64,000 nt of DNA from Nitrospirillum iridis. Its GTDB lineage: Bacteria > Pseudomonadota > Alphaproteobacteria > Azospirillales > Azospirillaceae. Below, in pieces: positions 37,601-44,981 of this stretch. The position numbers were made by a program, and so were the translations under genes. The stretch's first letter is position 1. Every line of letters starts with the position of its first letter. The stretch is taken from positions 1 to 64,000 of the forward strand of contig NZ_JACIIZ010000018.1 in NCBI RefSeq assembly GCF_014205765.1, written 5' to 3'. The notes under the pieces were generated by a model. It ran no database searches, was not told where the DNA came from, and worked only from the letters and a program-made list of their open reading frames with translations.

Positions 37601-39507
37601 CCGAGGAACTGCGTGCCACCCCCGAATGGGAGCGTGCCATGCTGCCCATTCTCATGGCCGACCTCCGGTTCGACGTGCGGTCGGCCGAACGGATTGTCGA
37701 AAGACGGCGGCGCCATCGCGCGCCGCTGCTCGATTGTCCCGTTCAAGTCCATTGCGGCGCGGATGATCCCACCTTCCCGCAAGCCTCGACGACGGAGTGG
37801 GCGAGGGAGACGAGCAGTCCGATCCTGGATGTGAATGTCTATCCGGGCGCGCATGATTTCTTGCTCCATCAGCGCAGCCCGATGCTTGACCGCCTCGTCG
37901 CGTTTCTAGATCGCCTCGATCCGACGAGCACTGTGGAGCGCGACCGAAGTCTTGGGCGGCTCCATCAACTCCGGTGGCTGCCGGCCAAACCCGGTGGCGA
38001 TGTTGAGACGTCAACTCCCATCCCCTGGATCGATTTCGATACGGCCGGGCTTTCACCATCGGTGCGATTCTTGAAAGAGCGTCTGCGAGAGGCGGGGGCG
38101 CAAGCTGCTCTTTTGTGCGGACTGCCGTCGGCGGTGTCCCCGAGCCGGTATTGCGAGATCTTCTTCGAACTCTTGAAGGAGCTGACGCTCGGGGAGGCGC
38201 GGGGCAGATTGATCCTGATTCTGCCTGCACACGACACCGGCGGTATGCTGGCCGGCATGACGCGGTCATTGGTTCGTGAAGAGCCGGGCCTCGTGGTGCA
38301 ACGCATTTTTGTGCGGGATTGGCCGACGAGTGGTCGCGACGATCATGGCCCGGAATGGCCGAGCCGATTGCTTCAGGCGTCGCGCCGTTACGCGCAGGAG
38401 ATCGACCTTCTTTACGATGGCGGGCATTTCCTGGCCCAAAGACTCTTACCGATCGCCATGCCGGATCTGCCGGCCGGCACGCTCGGTCGTTCCGAGAGCA
38501 GCTACCTCGTCACGGGGGGCACTGGCGGTCTCGGCCGGGTCGTCGTCGATTGGCTGCTGCATACCCAAAACGTTGCTGCCGCGCGGATCATCGTGTCGGG
38601 ACGGACCATGCCCGACGATCTACGTCCAGGGGTGCGGTTCATGAAAATGGACCTCGCCGCTCCGTTGGATGTCGACGCTGTCGGCGAGCGAACCGGCCCG
38701 CTAGCCGGCATCATTCACCTGGCCGGATGCCTGGATGACCGGGCATTCCGGAATCTCGAGGCGCGGCGTTTGGCCCGCCTGCTCGCGCCGAAGATTGCGT
38801 TGTCTCAGATCTCGGCGCTGGGCCGTGCCACCGGCGCTCGTTGGGTCGTTGCCTTTTCGTCCATGAGCGCCCTTCTCGGGGCGCCCGGTCAGGCGAACTA
38901 CGCGGCTGCGAATGGCTGGATGGACGCGCACGCGATGTGGTCCGCGACCACCGCGAGGCTCAACGTCGTCTCGATAGCTTGGGGAAGCTGGGGCGAGGTG
39001 GGAATGGCATCGCACAATCCCAAGGCCCTCGACGCCGCGCGCAGCAGCGGCGAGACACCGCTCTCGTCCGCCACTGCTTTGAATTTGTTTGGTAAGGTCG
39101 TCGCGACGCTCTTGTCGGACAATGTCTTGGGGCGGAATTTCGCGATATGCGACGTCGATTGGCGCCGGGCGGAGTGGGCCGAAACGCCGTTGGTATCCGG
39201 TCTCGCCGGTCCGATTCCGGCAGTCCAAGAAGCCGATCGGTCGAACTCGTCTGGCACTCGCGCGGTGATGGACACGGGGATCGACCGGCCGGTTCATGGC
39301 GGCGATCAGATTCGCTCATTCCTCAGTAGTTACATTCATCAGTGGGACGATTCGATGTCGCTCTCTGATCATGGCTTGGATTCTCTAGATTTTACTAGAA
39401 TTCGTGTCGAATTCTCCAAGGCTTTTGGCAAAGATGTGCCGCTTTCCGTATTTGCCAAGCCGGATAAGGTTCTTGGGGAGTTGTATAAAGAACTTTCCGT
39501 ATACTAA
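31612..39507 (+). CDS. TE-A-T-KS-AT-TE-KR-ACP megasynthase (BurA-like, predicted sulfonium-acid starter)
   Basis: 2631 residues; three in-frame ATGs (31612, 31615, 31618) follow TAGGGGG. Order: thioesterase-like GHSFGA (about 102); A domain with SGTSGTPKA (about 440) and C-terminal Lys in RKLDLSAL; T domain DLGGNSLTA (about 848); KS with SACSSAL (about 1086), ECHATAT and GNIGHANC; AT with GHSIGEY (about 1547) and HPFHS (malonyl-type); a second TE-like domain with GLSFG (about 1944); KR with GGTGGLG (about 2303) and SSMSA...YAAAN; ACP DHGLDSLDF (about 2590). The A domain has A instead of the amino-group Asp (strip NAFFAWE) and NSYSTWES instead of YGPTE. One loading, one malonyl extension and one keto-reduction would turn DMSP into gonyol, the role of BurA in Burkholderia. 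Confidence 0.9.
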   Translation: MMMDASTMKSTKMSDGVEAVTLARPENASLRLFLFPHAGGNHDSFRDWASHLPKDIEIISYSLPGRGRKPYTRPYTDWTSLVADLAELVAGYTDGMATAFFGHSFGALLAFEVCREISRTTLRAPNILMLSAHKAPHLSESGDNRSSLPQEQFLELVRNWGLIPEEFFKNQDLLQFILPPLRADLRLDEGYKCQTGNRTGRRLEVPCVIYGGSDDKTVAAAELQAWREHFDGQASFQIEIFQGGHFYTISAQAALLDSIERQLDRVRKAVEPSIIVARQNDRRPYRNIWARFEDCVAVQPDALALVDHPRRWSYRELGACVRALGTELTALGISKGDAVGLYFPHDAEYCISLLTCCAIGAPGCLLEKNWPPVLLAQFLESADVKLVLTTPELAASLPASFQAPGRHLVLHQDRWSKIDLAHDGSHAFGDVEPDDIALISMTSGTSGTPKAVLNTYRGCLYCFDARYELYPYRDGSQDGLNAFFAWECLRPLLQGRTAVVIPDADIFDPVRFVTALEVFDITRIVVPPALFESVLDHPVIGPTLADRLRHMEIWFLMGEVVPTRIVEKAARLLPGHVRLVNSYSTWESLDISFADLLPQPQPQTGRSSFAPVGRLLNDSAAILLDEDDIPVPYGAVGELYVASPGVAVGYLNDAAKTAERFVSCPAALADSAFADAIFYRTGDRARFLAQGEIEVLGRAGDTVKLRGFKVSLRAIEVVLEEQAGVSRVVVRPVLDSQTKQPESLVAYIIGDHGKPSETVLARLRQKARRDLAEYARPRHFIPLEALPISRSDSRKLDLSALPSPQDDLSHEEATEDSLTAVEQRVAAVWRDVLGVQRIGLDDNFFDLGGNSLTAARLSGLMAARLGLSLPVVEVFQFSTLRAMARYCSSQAANGGKEVLRGRRLRAPQATPKLAVVGMAGRFPGAANIEAFWANLEGGVDSLSHFSKETLRQKGVPEAVLAHPKWVAAGQVLADADMFDAGFWGIGRREAEIIDPQHRVFIEVAWTALEQAGYARRDNPYRERTGVFASCGLDGYLILHLAGGGLKDPLDPGGLFLTEIGNEKDYIATRVAYLLDLGGPAITVTSACSSALVAVAQAAQSIVSGQCDMAIAGGASINFPNFGYCYEEGLVGSVDGYVRPFDAEASGTLFGDSVGAIVLKRLDDAIEDGDHIWGVLTGFGVSNDGRMKAGYAAPSARAQAQCISDAIEMAGIGSEQLSYVECHATATHVGDAIELSGLLDAFSRHRRADAFAARSCAIGSVKGNIGHANCAAGITGFIKTVLSLYNRKLVPTVNYRTLNPKLVEFVDCGGSPFVVQETCGAWTVADPATQLPRRAGVSSFGIGGTNAHVILEEAPEIEPSGADRGYTRQLHLVTVSAKSADALQRNADEVARFIEALPDEEIAPAIRCLHVSREAHPLRAAAVFAPGSAAGLDELRRLGRAFPGGRAPLGQSATVAFCFSGQGSQAAGMARGLYRGRADGGRFRRHFDEACAELARHLPGNPAGLILEADDDSVLRPIATQCGLFAVEFAIATTLLDLGVKPVAVAGHSIGEYAAAVVSGIHTLEEAAALVAIRAQASEDMLRLADTSQGGGGMLSILGDEDRLRDWLDGRKDLWLAAENAPGQVVVAGTKRALEQAAVAVAGAGFTCRPVPVSHPFHSALMSPVAERLDAVAFGLDARVPRIPMASNLTGAWLDTTFRPDRYWGQHVVSTVRWRDDLRKLLEWEPNIILEIGPGSVLTTLTKKCLKHWTVSGPLPIAAMPDAKNDDRDDEASFLRTIGELWCNGVDLDFVAFHDGERGSDGRRPTHPFVPTYSFERTRCWTNPNASIYVSEGTAAALPEVGGESADAGSDLLIRFVEKPAARLKLYCFPYAGGTSGAFRSWARGTPPWLDLVAVEPPGRNGRSASAARPQDRDDPASFDLAFLDRLAAGIREDAGASPVAFCGLSFGVSMMMDLLSGPLADWARGGRVRAVSVAGRVAVTGAAQAEAWPLDALLMAPEELRATPEWERAMLPILMADLRFDVRSAERIVERRRRHRAPLLDCPVQVHCGADDPTFPQASTTEWARETSSPILDVNVYPGAHDFLLHQRSPMLDRLVAFLDRLDPTSTVERDRSLGRLHQLRWLPAKPGGDVETSTPIPWIDFDTAGLSPSVRFLKERLREAGAQAALLCGLPSAVSPSRYCEIFFELLKELTLGEARGRLILILPAHDTGGMLAGMTRSLVREEPGLVVQRIFVRDWPTSGRDDHGPEWPSRLLQASRRYAQEIDLLYDGGHFLAQRLLPIAMPDLPAGTLGRSESSYLVTGGTGGLGRVVVDWLLHTQNVAAARIIVSGRTMPDDLRPGVRFMKMDLAAPLDVDAVGERTGPLAGIIHLAGCLDDRAFRNLEARRLARLLAPKIALSQISALGRATGARWVVAFSSMSALLGAPGQANYAAANGWMDAHAMWSATTARLNVVSIAWGSWGEVGMASHNPKALDAARSSGETPLSSATALNLFGKVVATLLSDNVLGRNFAICDVDWRRAEWAETPLVSGLAGPIPAVQEADRSNSSGTRAVMDTGIDRPVHGGDQIRSFLSSYIHQWDDSMSLSDHGLDSLDFTRIRVEFSKAFGKDVPLSVFAKPDKVLGELYKELSVY

Positions 39508-39540
39508 AGGTGGCATGGTCTTTGTAGAAAGTGAGGTGCT

Positions 39541-40851
39541 ATGTCTGTCATCGCTCTGGATGGTCATGCCGAGGAACGTGAGATCGGAGACGTCAATGCG
39601 GATGATCGCGTCGTCCGAGAGATTTTGGACTGGAGCGGACGCGACCAAAGCCTGAAAGCGCCGCTGATGCTGATGTCGAAGCGCGCTTATGATGTATTGT
39701 GCCGCCTACAAGGGTCCGACGCCCGGCGGTTCGAGTTTGTGTCGGCGCAGCACCAGAAAGCGGTGGCTCGGCATTTCTCCAAGGTCTTGCGCGAGATCGC
39801 CGAGGGGCGGGAGCCGAGCGGCGACGATCTGAGCATGCTGGCGAACACCATGGCTGTTGATCCGATACAATCGGCATTCCTTGCCGATGCGGACCGCGTG
39901 GCGGTGCAGGAAAGCCTGCGGGAGCGCATTCAACTCATACGCCGGCTCTGGCGACCGTTCCTCGTCTGGTGGCACGCCTATTTCCCAAATGGTACCGAGC
40001 GCGGCGACCCGAGCGTCGACCTGTGGCAATTATACATTCCGTTCGGGCAGTGGATCCTGCGCGAAAAAAGGCGGCGCCGGGCGAGCGGTCTCTTCGTGAT
40101 CGGCTTCAACGGAAGCCCCGGTGCCGGGAAGACTGTGTTGGCGAACGCGCTCGCGGTCGTGCTGAACCATTTACTCGACCCTGAAACCGAAGGACAGGCG
40201 ATCGCGCGAAGCGGTGACGACTGGTATTTGAGCAAGCGCGACCGTGAAGGTCTGAGAGCGCTTGGATACGACCCCGGGACACCGGGCCTCTCGAACCGGG
40301 CGCCGCCCGGAACGCATGACCGGGAATGGCTGGAGCGGAACCTGATCGAGATGGAGCTGAGTGATCAGGATTCGGTCATCCGCATGGGAAATTTCGACAA
40401 GAAGATCGACGATCAACCGGACGGGGCGGATCGCTATTACGAGGTGCGCGGTAAGGTCGGCGTCTTCCTCTTCGATTTGTGGTTCGCGGGTGCCGAGGCG
40501 GTGGTCGATCCGACGCGGCTGCCCGTCGGGCTGAAGCGCAAGGTCGCTGAGAATCTGCGTGAATGGCGGACGATCTTCGATCGATTGGACGCGCTCTGGA
40601 TGTTCGAATGGCCATCCTTGGACAGGGTGCTGGAGGAGCGCGAGGCGCAGGAACATCTGGTCGAGCAGCGGCACGGCAGGCGCGGGATCAGTCGGGAAGA
40701 TCTCATGGCGTTCATCCGCTACATGATTTCGCAATGCTGGGACTGGGAGACGATGCCGCCGTTCCCGCCTGAGCGGGCAATCACGTTCCGCGCGCGGCGC
40801 GACGCGCACCATCGTGTTATCGGAATCGAGCGAGGAGGCCGCGTGTCGTGA
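39541..40851 (+). CDS. P-loop kinase related to D-glycerate 3-kinase (GLYK)
   Basis: 436 residues, with GAGGTG before ATG 39541. An N-terminal region of about 175 residues without recognised motifs precedes Walker A FNGSPGAGKTVL (about 190). Then come SGDDWYLSKRD and RAPPGTHDREW, which match the GLYK strips (DDFYL; RGxPGTHD), and NFDKKIDDQPDGADRY, matching the YDKS...GDR region. GLYK phosphorylates glycerate to 3-phosphoglycerate; here a related hydroxy acid might be the substrate. It overlaps the GlpD-like gene by GTGA and follows the megasynthase by 33 bases, so it belongs to the pathway. Phosphorylation of a hydroxy group as a leaving group is an attractive but unproven role. Confidence 0.8.
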   Translation: MSVIALDGHAEEREIGDVNADDRVVREILDWSGRDQSLKAPLMLMSKRAYDVLCRLQGSDARRFEFVSAQHQKAVARHFSKVLREIAEGREPSGDDLSMLANTMAVDPIQSAFLADADRVAVQESLRERIQLIRRLWRPFLVWWHAYFPNGTERGDPSVDLWQLYIPFGQWILREKRRRRASGLFVIGFNGSPGAGKTVLANALAVVLNHLLDPETEGQAIARSGDDWYLSKRDREGLRALGYDPGTPGLSNRAPPGTHDREWLERNLIEMELSDQDSVIRMGNFDKKIDDQPDGADRYYEVRGKVGVFLFDLWFAGAEAVVDPTRLPVGLKRKVAENLREWRTIFDRLDALWMFEWPSLDRVLEEREAQEHLVEQRHGRRGISREDLMAFIRYMISQCWDWETMPPFPPERAITFRARRDAHHRVIGIERGGRVS

Positions 40852-42707
40852 GGCAGCACCCACAATCGGCGCCGCCGAATCCCGGCGCAAAACAAACATT
40901 CGCAATGTCGGACGTGGCCCGTCAGTTTCAGGAACTCGTCCGTGAGTCGGAACAGGAAGCGCCCGTCCTTTACGACACGGTCATTATCGGCGGCGGCGCG
41001 GCCGGCGCGGGCGTCCTCAGAGATCTTGCGTCCCGCGGCAATGCGCGCGCGATTCTGGTCGATCGGGGCCCTTTCGGCGGCGAAACCTCAAGCAAATCGG
41101 GAAAAGCCATCCATCCCGGCATTCGATATCTCAGGATGGGGTTTCACCGGATACTCCTCGCGTTCAAATTTCGGAAAGATCCGAAGCTCAAGCAGAGCTT
41201 TGCCCAGAACATGTGGTCGGCCTGGCAGGATCTGCGGCTGGTCTGGTATGGAACGCGCGAGAGAAACCTGCTGATCGAGACCTGCGGCGACACGGTCGAA
41301 GCGATGCCCAATATCGTCTTCGTTTATCCCGATAGTCCGGAATCGAAATGGGCCGTTTTCTTCGGGATCTCGATTTACGGGCTCCTCACCACGATCTGGG
41401 CATGGCCCAAACCGATCGCCAGGTTCGGCCGGGTCGAGCTATTCATTGATGTTGCGGCCGTCCGCCGCAAGCTCCCGCATCTTGGGCTGAACAAGATACT
41501 CGGTGCCATTCGGTACTGGGATGGCAAGGCCAGCAACGACAAAATTCTCGTCCTCAAGGCGATTAGAGACGCCTATTTTCGCGGGACGCCAGAATATCCG
41601 CTCCGTGCCCTGAGTTATGTCGAACTCGAGCGCTACGAATGGTGCGCAGATCGAGGCGGCGGATATTTTCTCGTTACCTTGATCCGCCGATTCGAGTCTG
41701 CTGAATTGCCGGAGAGGATTGTGGTCAAAGCGAGGACGGTTACGAACGCCTCAGGTCCCTGGCTGGATCAAGTGAGAAATCGGGGGGCCGAACCGGATCG
41801 AAAAAAGACTGTCGTCTATTCGAGAGGATCGCATCTGGAGGCGACGAACCGCTTCCTGCATGAAAGCCTGTCGGCGAATCCGAGCCTCCAGGTCGGGCTC
41901 GTGCCGCTCAACCCGGAGCGTCAGCATTATCTCCGACCGTTCTTCCAAAACGGTATCTGGTACATCCAATGTACGACGACGGACAGGGCGCATACCGACC
42001 CCGATGAAATCTTGCCTCAGGAAGACGAAATCGAAGAACTCTTGCACTCCTACAACGAATTGGTCGACGATAAATGGAAAATCGCCCGATCAGATATTTT
42101 CAATGTCTTTTGCGGCGTGCGACCTCTTGCCTCCAGCGGCCCAGGAGAGATTTCAGTCAAAGATATCTCGCGAATGTTTAAAATAAATCCACATCGGTCG
42201 GGTGATGGATTGGTGTTTGATTTGATCAATGTAAAATTGACTGAATTCAGGTGGGCCGGCCGGGTCCTGGGGGATTTGATTGCAAAGGAACTCCGACAGC
42301 AGAATCGCCAGCTCGGAAAATCCACGACACATCGGTTGAAATTTCTAACCGTAGAGGATGAAGAACGGTTTGCCATAAATCGGCCCGATCATCCGCGCGG
42401 CGATTTGAACTTCATCAAAGAAAAAATCAGGCATTATGTCGATTATCAAATGGTCTGTAATTATGCGGACTATCTTTTGAATTCGGGCGGTCTTAGGGAC
42501 GCTTTGGTTTTCAATGAAGCCGACCGTTGTGATCTCGACCAGGAAGTCCTCGATTTGATGTTGGAAGAGATGGGGACTCTGCTGCAGTGGTCTCACCAGC
42601 GACGGCAGAGGGAATGGCAAGAATTCGAAGCCGCCTACAGCCGAAACATGGCGCATTGCGATTTGTCCGGTCGGAGGTCGATCGCTGCGGAAAAATGTGC
42701 GCCCTGA
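40848..42707 (+). CDS. GlpD-like FAD-dependent dehydrogenase
   Basis: 619 residues from GTG 40848, supported by GAGGAGG at 40832-40838 and a GTGA overlap with the kinase gene. The FAD loop is VIIGGGAAGAGVLRDLASRG, followed by GGETSSKSGKAIHPGIRYL, the glycerol-3-phosphate dehydrogenase signature (SS-S/K...IHGGLRYL). It is longer than GlpD, with extra C-terminal helices rich in charged residues. AT-rich pockets occur near 42080-42480. Pairing with a glycerate-kinase-like protein suggests sequential phosphorylation and oxidation of a hydroxy-acid or glycerol-like unit. No glpF/K/R is near, so it is not a housekeeping glp gene. Confidence 0.85.
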   Translation: MRQHPQSAPPNPGAKQTFAMSDVARQFQELVRESEQEAPVLYDTVIIGGGAAGAGVLRDLASRGNARAILVDRGPFGGETSSKSGKAIHPGIRYLRMGFHRILLAFKFRKDPKLKQSFAQNMWSAWQDLRLVWYGTRERNLLIETCGDTVEAMPNIVFVYPDSPESKWAVFFGISIYGLLTTIWAWPKPIARFGRVELFIDVAAVRRKLPHLGLNKILGAIRYWDGKASNDKILVLKAIRDAYFRGTPEYPLRALSYVELERYEWCADRGGGYFLVTLIRRFESAELPERIVVKARTVTNASGPWLDQVRNRGAEPDRKKTVVYSRGSHLEATNRFLHESLSANPSLQVGLVPLNPERQHYLRPFFQNGIWYIQCTTTDRAHTDPDEILPQEDEIEELLHSYNELVDDKWKIARSDIFNVFCGVRPLASSGPGEISVKDISRMFKINPHRSGDGLVFDLINVKLTEFRWAGRVLGDLIAKELRQQNRQLGKSTTHRLKFLTVEDEERFAINRPDHPRGDLNFIKEKIRHYVDYQMVCNYADYLLNSGGLRDALVFNEADRCDLDQEVLDLMLEEMGTLLQWSHQRRQREWQEFEAAYSRNMAHCDLSGRRSIAAEKCAP

Positions 42708-42889
42708 TCGGCGTCGAACAGGGATAGCGTCGCGCGAATTGCGCCAATCCTGCATGAGAGGGAGCCGTCTCCAGAGCGAAGCATGGTGATTTTTGCTCGT
42801 TTCAGGCGCAGTAATTGTCAATAAGCGTGGAAGGGGGACCCACTTTCACGTCCAAACGGGGCTCTCTCTATTCGGCCTGTTGGGGTCAA

Positions 42890-43150
42890 GCGCTTTCAGG
42901 CTGTTTTCACCATCGATCGGGCGATGCCGCTCGCGGATCCGCCGATCGGTGACCTGGGGCGCGTTTGGCAGCGCCTTGGCGGTCGCGATCGCACAGCCGC
43001 CGCCGCGATCCCGCGCGACGGTACTGACCTGGGGCAGGCATTCCAGCCAAGCCTGGACGGTCGCGGGTTCGCGATCCGGTAACAGCGCGATCGTCCGCGG
43101 CGCTCCAGGTCGAAGATCAGGGTTCCGTCGCGCTGGTTACGTCTGAGGTT
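42890..43150 (-). mobile_element. ISL3-family transposase fragment, frameshifted
   Basis: On the minus strand one frame gives GTLIFDLERRG. After a shift near 43085 the next gives LLPDREPATVQAWLECLP and STVARDRGGGCA, then PNAPQVTDR. These are the conserved DDE-region strips of ISL3 transposases (VDLERR; LLPDR...; VxRDRxGxY; QVADRFH). Both ends of the element are missing. It marks the right edge of the sulfonium-type cluster. Confidence 0.7.
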
Positions 43151-43183
43151 CGGCTGCTGCCGGGCCACCAGAGGGCTTGGAAA

Positions 43184-44599
43184 TCACTCTACGACGGCCT
43201 TGACTTCGAGGTAGTCATGAAGGCCGAATACACCGAATTCGCGGCCGTTGCCAGACTGCTTGAAGCCACCGAAGGGGGTATGCATGTCCTGTTGGCCGCC
43301 GTTGACGACCACCTGTCCCGATCGGATACGGCAGGCGACGCGTCGGGCCCGCTCCTGATCGCCTGACCATACATAGGCGCTCAACCCATAAGGTGTGTCA
43401 TTGGCGATTCTGACGGCGTCTTCTTCGTCGTCGTAGGGGATTATCGAGAGTACAGGGCCGAAAATCTCCTCGCGGGCAATAGTCATATCGTTCCGGACTT
43501 TGGAGAAGACCGTGGGCTGTACATAAAAGCCCTTTTTGATTCCCGCTGGGCGCCCCAGGCCGCCGACGATCAGCTCGGCTCCCTCGGAAATGCCCTTTTC
43601 GATATAGCCCTGGATGCGACCGTACTGGATCGCCGAGACCACGGGCCCCATTTCAGTTTCCTCGGAATTGACATCACCCAGCCGCATGGATTGGGCGGTG
43701 GAACGTGCTACCCTTTCCGCCTCGGCTAAACGCTTGGCAGGCACGAGCAGTCTGCTCGGGGCGTCGCAGGACTGACCTGAATTAAGCATCAGGACGCGAA
43801 CCGTGGCGTCGATGGAGGTCGCGAAATCAGCATCGTCCAGGATGATGGATGGCGACTTTCCGCCCAGCTCTTGATGCACCCGCTTGACCGTGGGAGCGCT
43901 GGCCAGCGCGATTTTGACACCCGCCCGGGTCGACCCGGTGAACGATACCATGTCGACATCGCGATGACTCGCAAGGGGGGAGCCCACATCCTCACCTGAT
44001 CCGTTGACGAGATTGAAGACACCTGCCGGAACGCCAGCGTCGTCAAGGACCTGCGCCCAGACCATCGCGCTGTAGGCTGAAAATTCGGAAGGCTTCAGCA
44101 CCATGGTGCAACCGGCCGCAAGTGCCGGCAAGACTTTCGCCGCCACCTGATTGATTGGCCAGTTCCAGGGTGTGATCAAGGCGCACACGCCCACCGCTTC
44201 GTAACGGAGGAAGCCGCTGGCGCGTTTTTCCTCGAACGCGAACTTCTCAAGCACTTCGATCATGGCGCTGATGTGTCCGACACCGATGCCGGCTTGATGA
44301 TCCCGCGCAATGGCAACGGGAGCGCCCATCTCCCGCGTGATGGCCTGCGCGATCTCACCGAAACGCGCGTTGTAAGCTTCGAGAATGCGCTCCATTAGCG
44401 CTTGGCGTTCCGCGCCCGTGGTTTGGGAGTAAGCAGGAAATGCAGATTTGGCGGCTGCGACCGCGCGGTCGACGTCCACAGCTCCGCCCAGTAGAATCTC
44501 GCCCGACGTTTCCTCGGTTGCCGGATCAATCGTCCGGAAGGGGCGCGGCTCTATCGGCTGAACCCATTGGCCGTTCACGTAGTGCTTTGTAAAGTCCAT
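43184..44599 (-). CDS. NAD(P)-dependent aldehyde dehydrogenase
   Basis: 471 residues from the ATG at 44599; 19 further residues upstream to 44656 are possible but lie outside the family N-terminus (MDFTKHYVNGQW). The ALDH motifs are all there: ITPWNWPINQ, FTGSTRAG, the general-base Glu in HQELGGKSP, the catalytic Cys in NSGQSCDAPSR, and EEIFGPVLSI. Broad ALDHs of this kind oxidise small aldehydes. It could supply the DMSP-aldehyde to DMSP step missing from the sulfonium cluster. However, it points the other way and is separated by an ISL3 scar, so an unrelated role is equally possible. Confidence 0.92.
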   Translation of the reverse strand: MDFTKHYVNGQWVQPIEPRPFRTIDPATEETSGEILLGGAVDVDRAVAAAKSAFPAYSQTTGAERQALMERILEAYNARFGEIAQAITREMGAPVAIARDHQAGIGVGHISAMIEVLEKFAFEEKRASGFLRYEAVGVCALITPWNWPINQVAAKVLPALAAGCTMVLKPSEFSAYSAMVWAQVLDDAGVPAGVFNLVNGSGEDVGSPLASHRDVDMVSFTGSTRAGVKIALASAPTVKRVHQELGGKSPSIILDDADFATSIDATVRVLMLNSGQSCDAPSRLLVPAKRLAEAERVARSTAQSMRLGDVNSEETEMGPVVSAIQYGRIQGYIEKGISEGAELIVGGLGRPAGIKKGFYVQPTVFSKVRNDMTIAREEIFGPVLSIIPYDDEEDAVRIANDTPYGLSAYVWSGDQERARRVACRIRSGQVVVNGGQQDMHTPFGGFKQSGNGREFGVFGLHDYLEVKAVVE

Positions 44600-44759
44600 G
44601 ATCAAAGTCCTTCCATCGGCCATTTTCCAGATTTGCACGAACGCAATGCCGTCCAATTCCGGTTTGCGTTACGCATATTGAGCTGGCCCCCCTTGGCCGG
44701 ACAGGTTTGACCGTTCGTTAACTCGGATGGCGCCCTGCTGGTTACTCAAGCTGCCACAG

Positions 44760-44793
44760 CCAGTGTGGACGGGGCGAGCCCCGTCCACACTGG
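44760..44793. repeat. Perfect 34-bp palindrome with 16-bp arms
   Basis: CCAGTGTGGACGGGGC (44760-44775) is repeated as its exact inverse at 44778-44793, with only GA between. It lies between the aldehyde dehydrogenase start and an IS3-type remnant. A hairpin this strong could be a mobile-element end, a recombination site or a transcription barrier; it has no following T run. Confidence 0.75.
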
Positions 44794-44794
44794 G

Positions 44795-44945
44795 CGGCGG
44801 AAATAGACCTCATCGGGGGTCTGATAAGCCCGCCCCTGATGCGGTCGTTGGGTGTTGTAGGCGGATTCCGTCGTGTCGACTTGCTGATGGTTCTGCTGTC
44901 CTCTGCGTTGGCTGAGAACAAAACCGGAGCTTAACGACATGTCCA
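44795..44945 (-). mobile_element. IS3-type transposase C-terminal remnant
   Basis: On the minus strand a short frame encodes SAYNTQRPHQGRAYQTPDEV, the classic C-terminal end of the IS3-family integrase core (YNxxRPHQALxxxTPxEVY). Nothing of the catalytic core remains upstream. This is the second transposase scar around the aldehyde dehydrogenase gene. Confidence 0.7.
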
Positions 44946-44981
44946 CTTTGCCGGGACCAGCTCAGTGGGGAGGGTGTGGGC

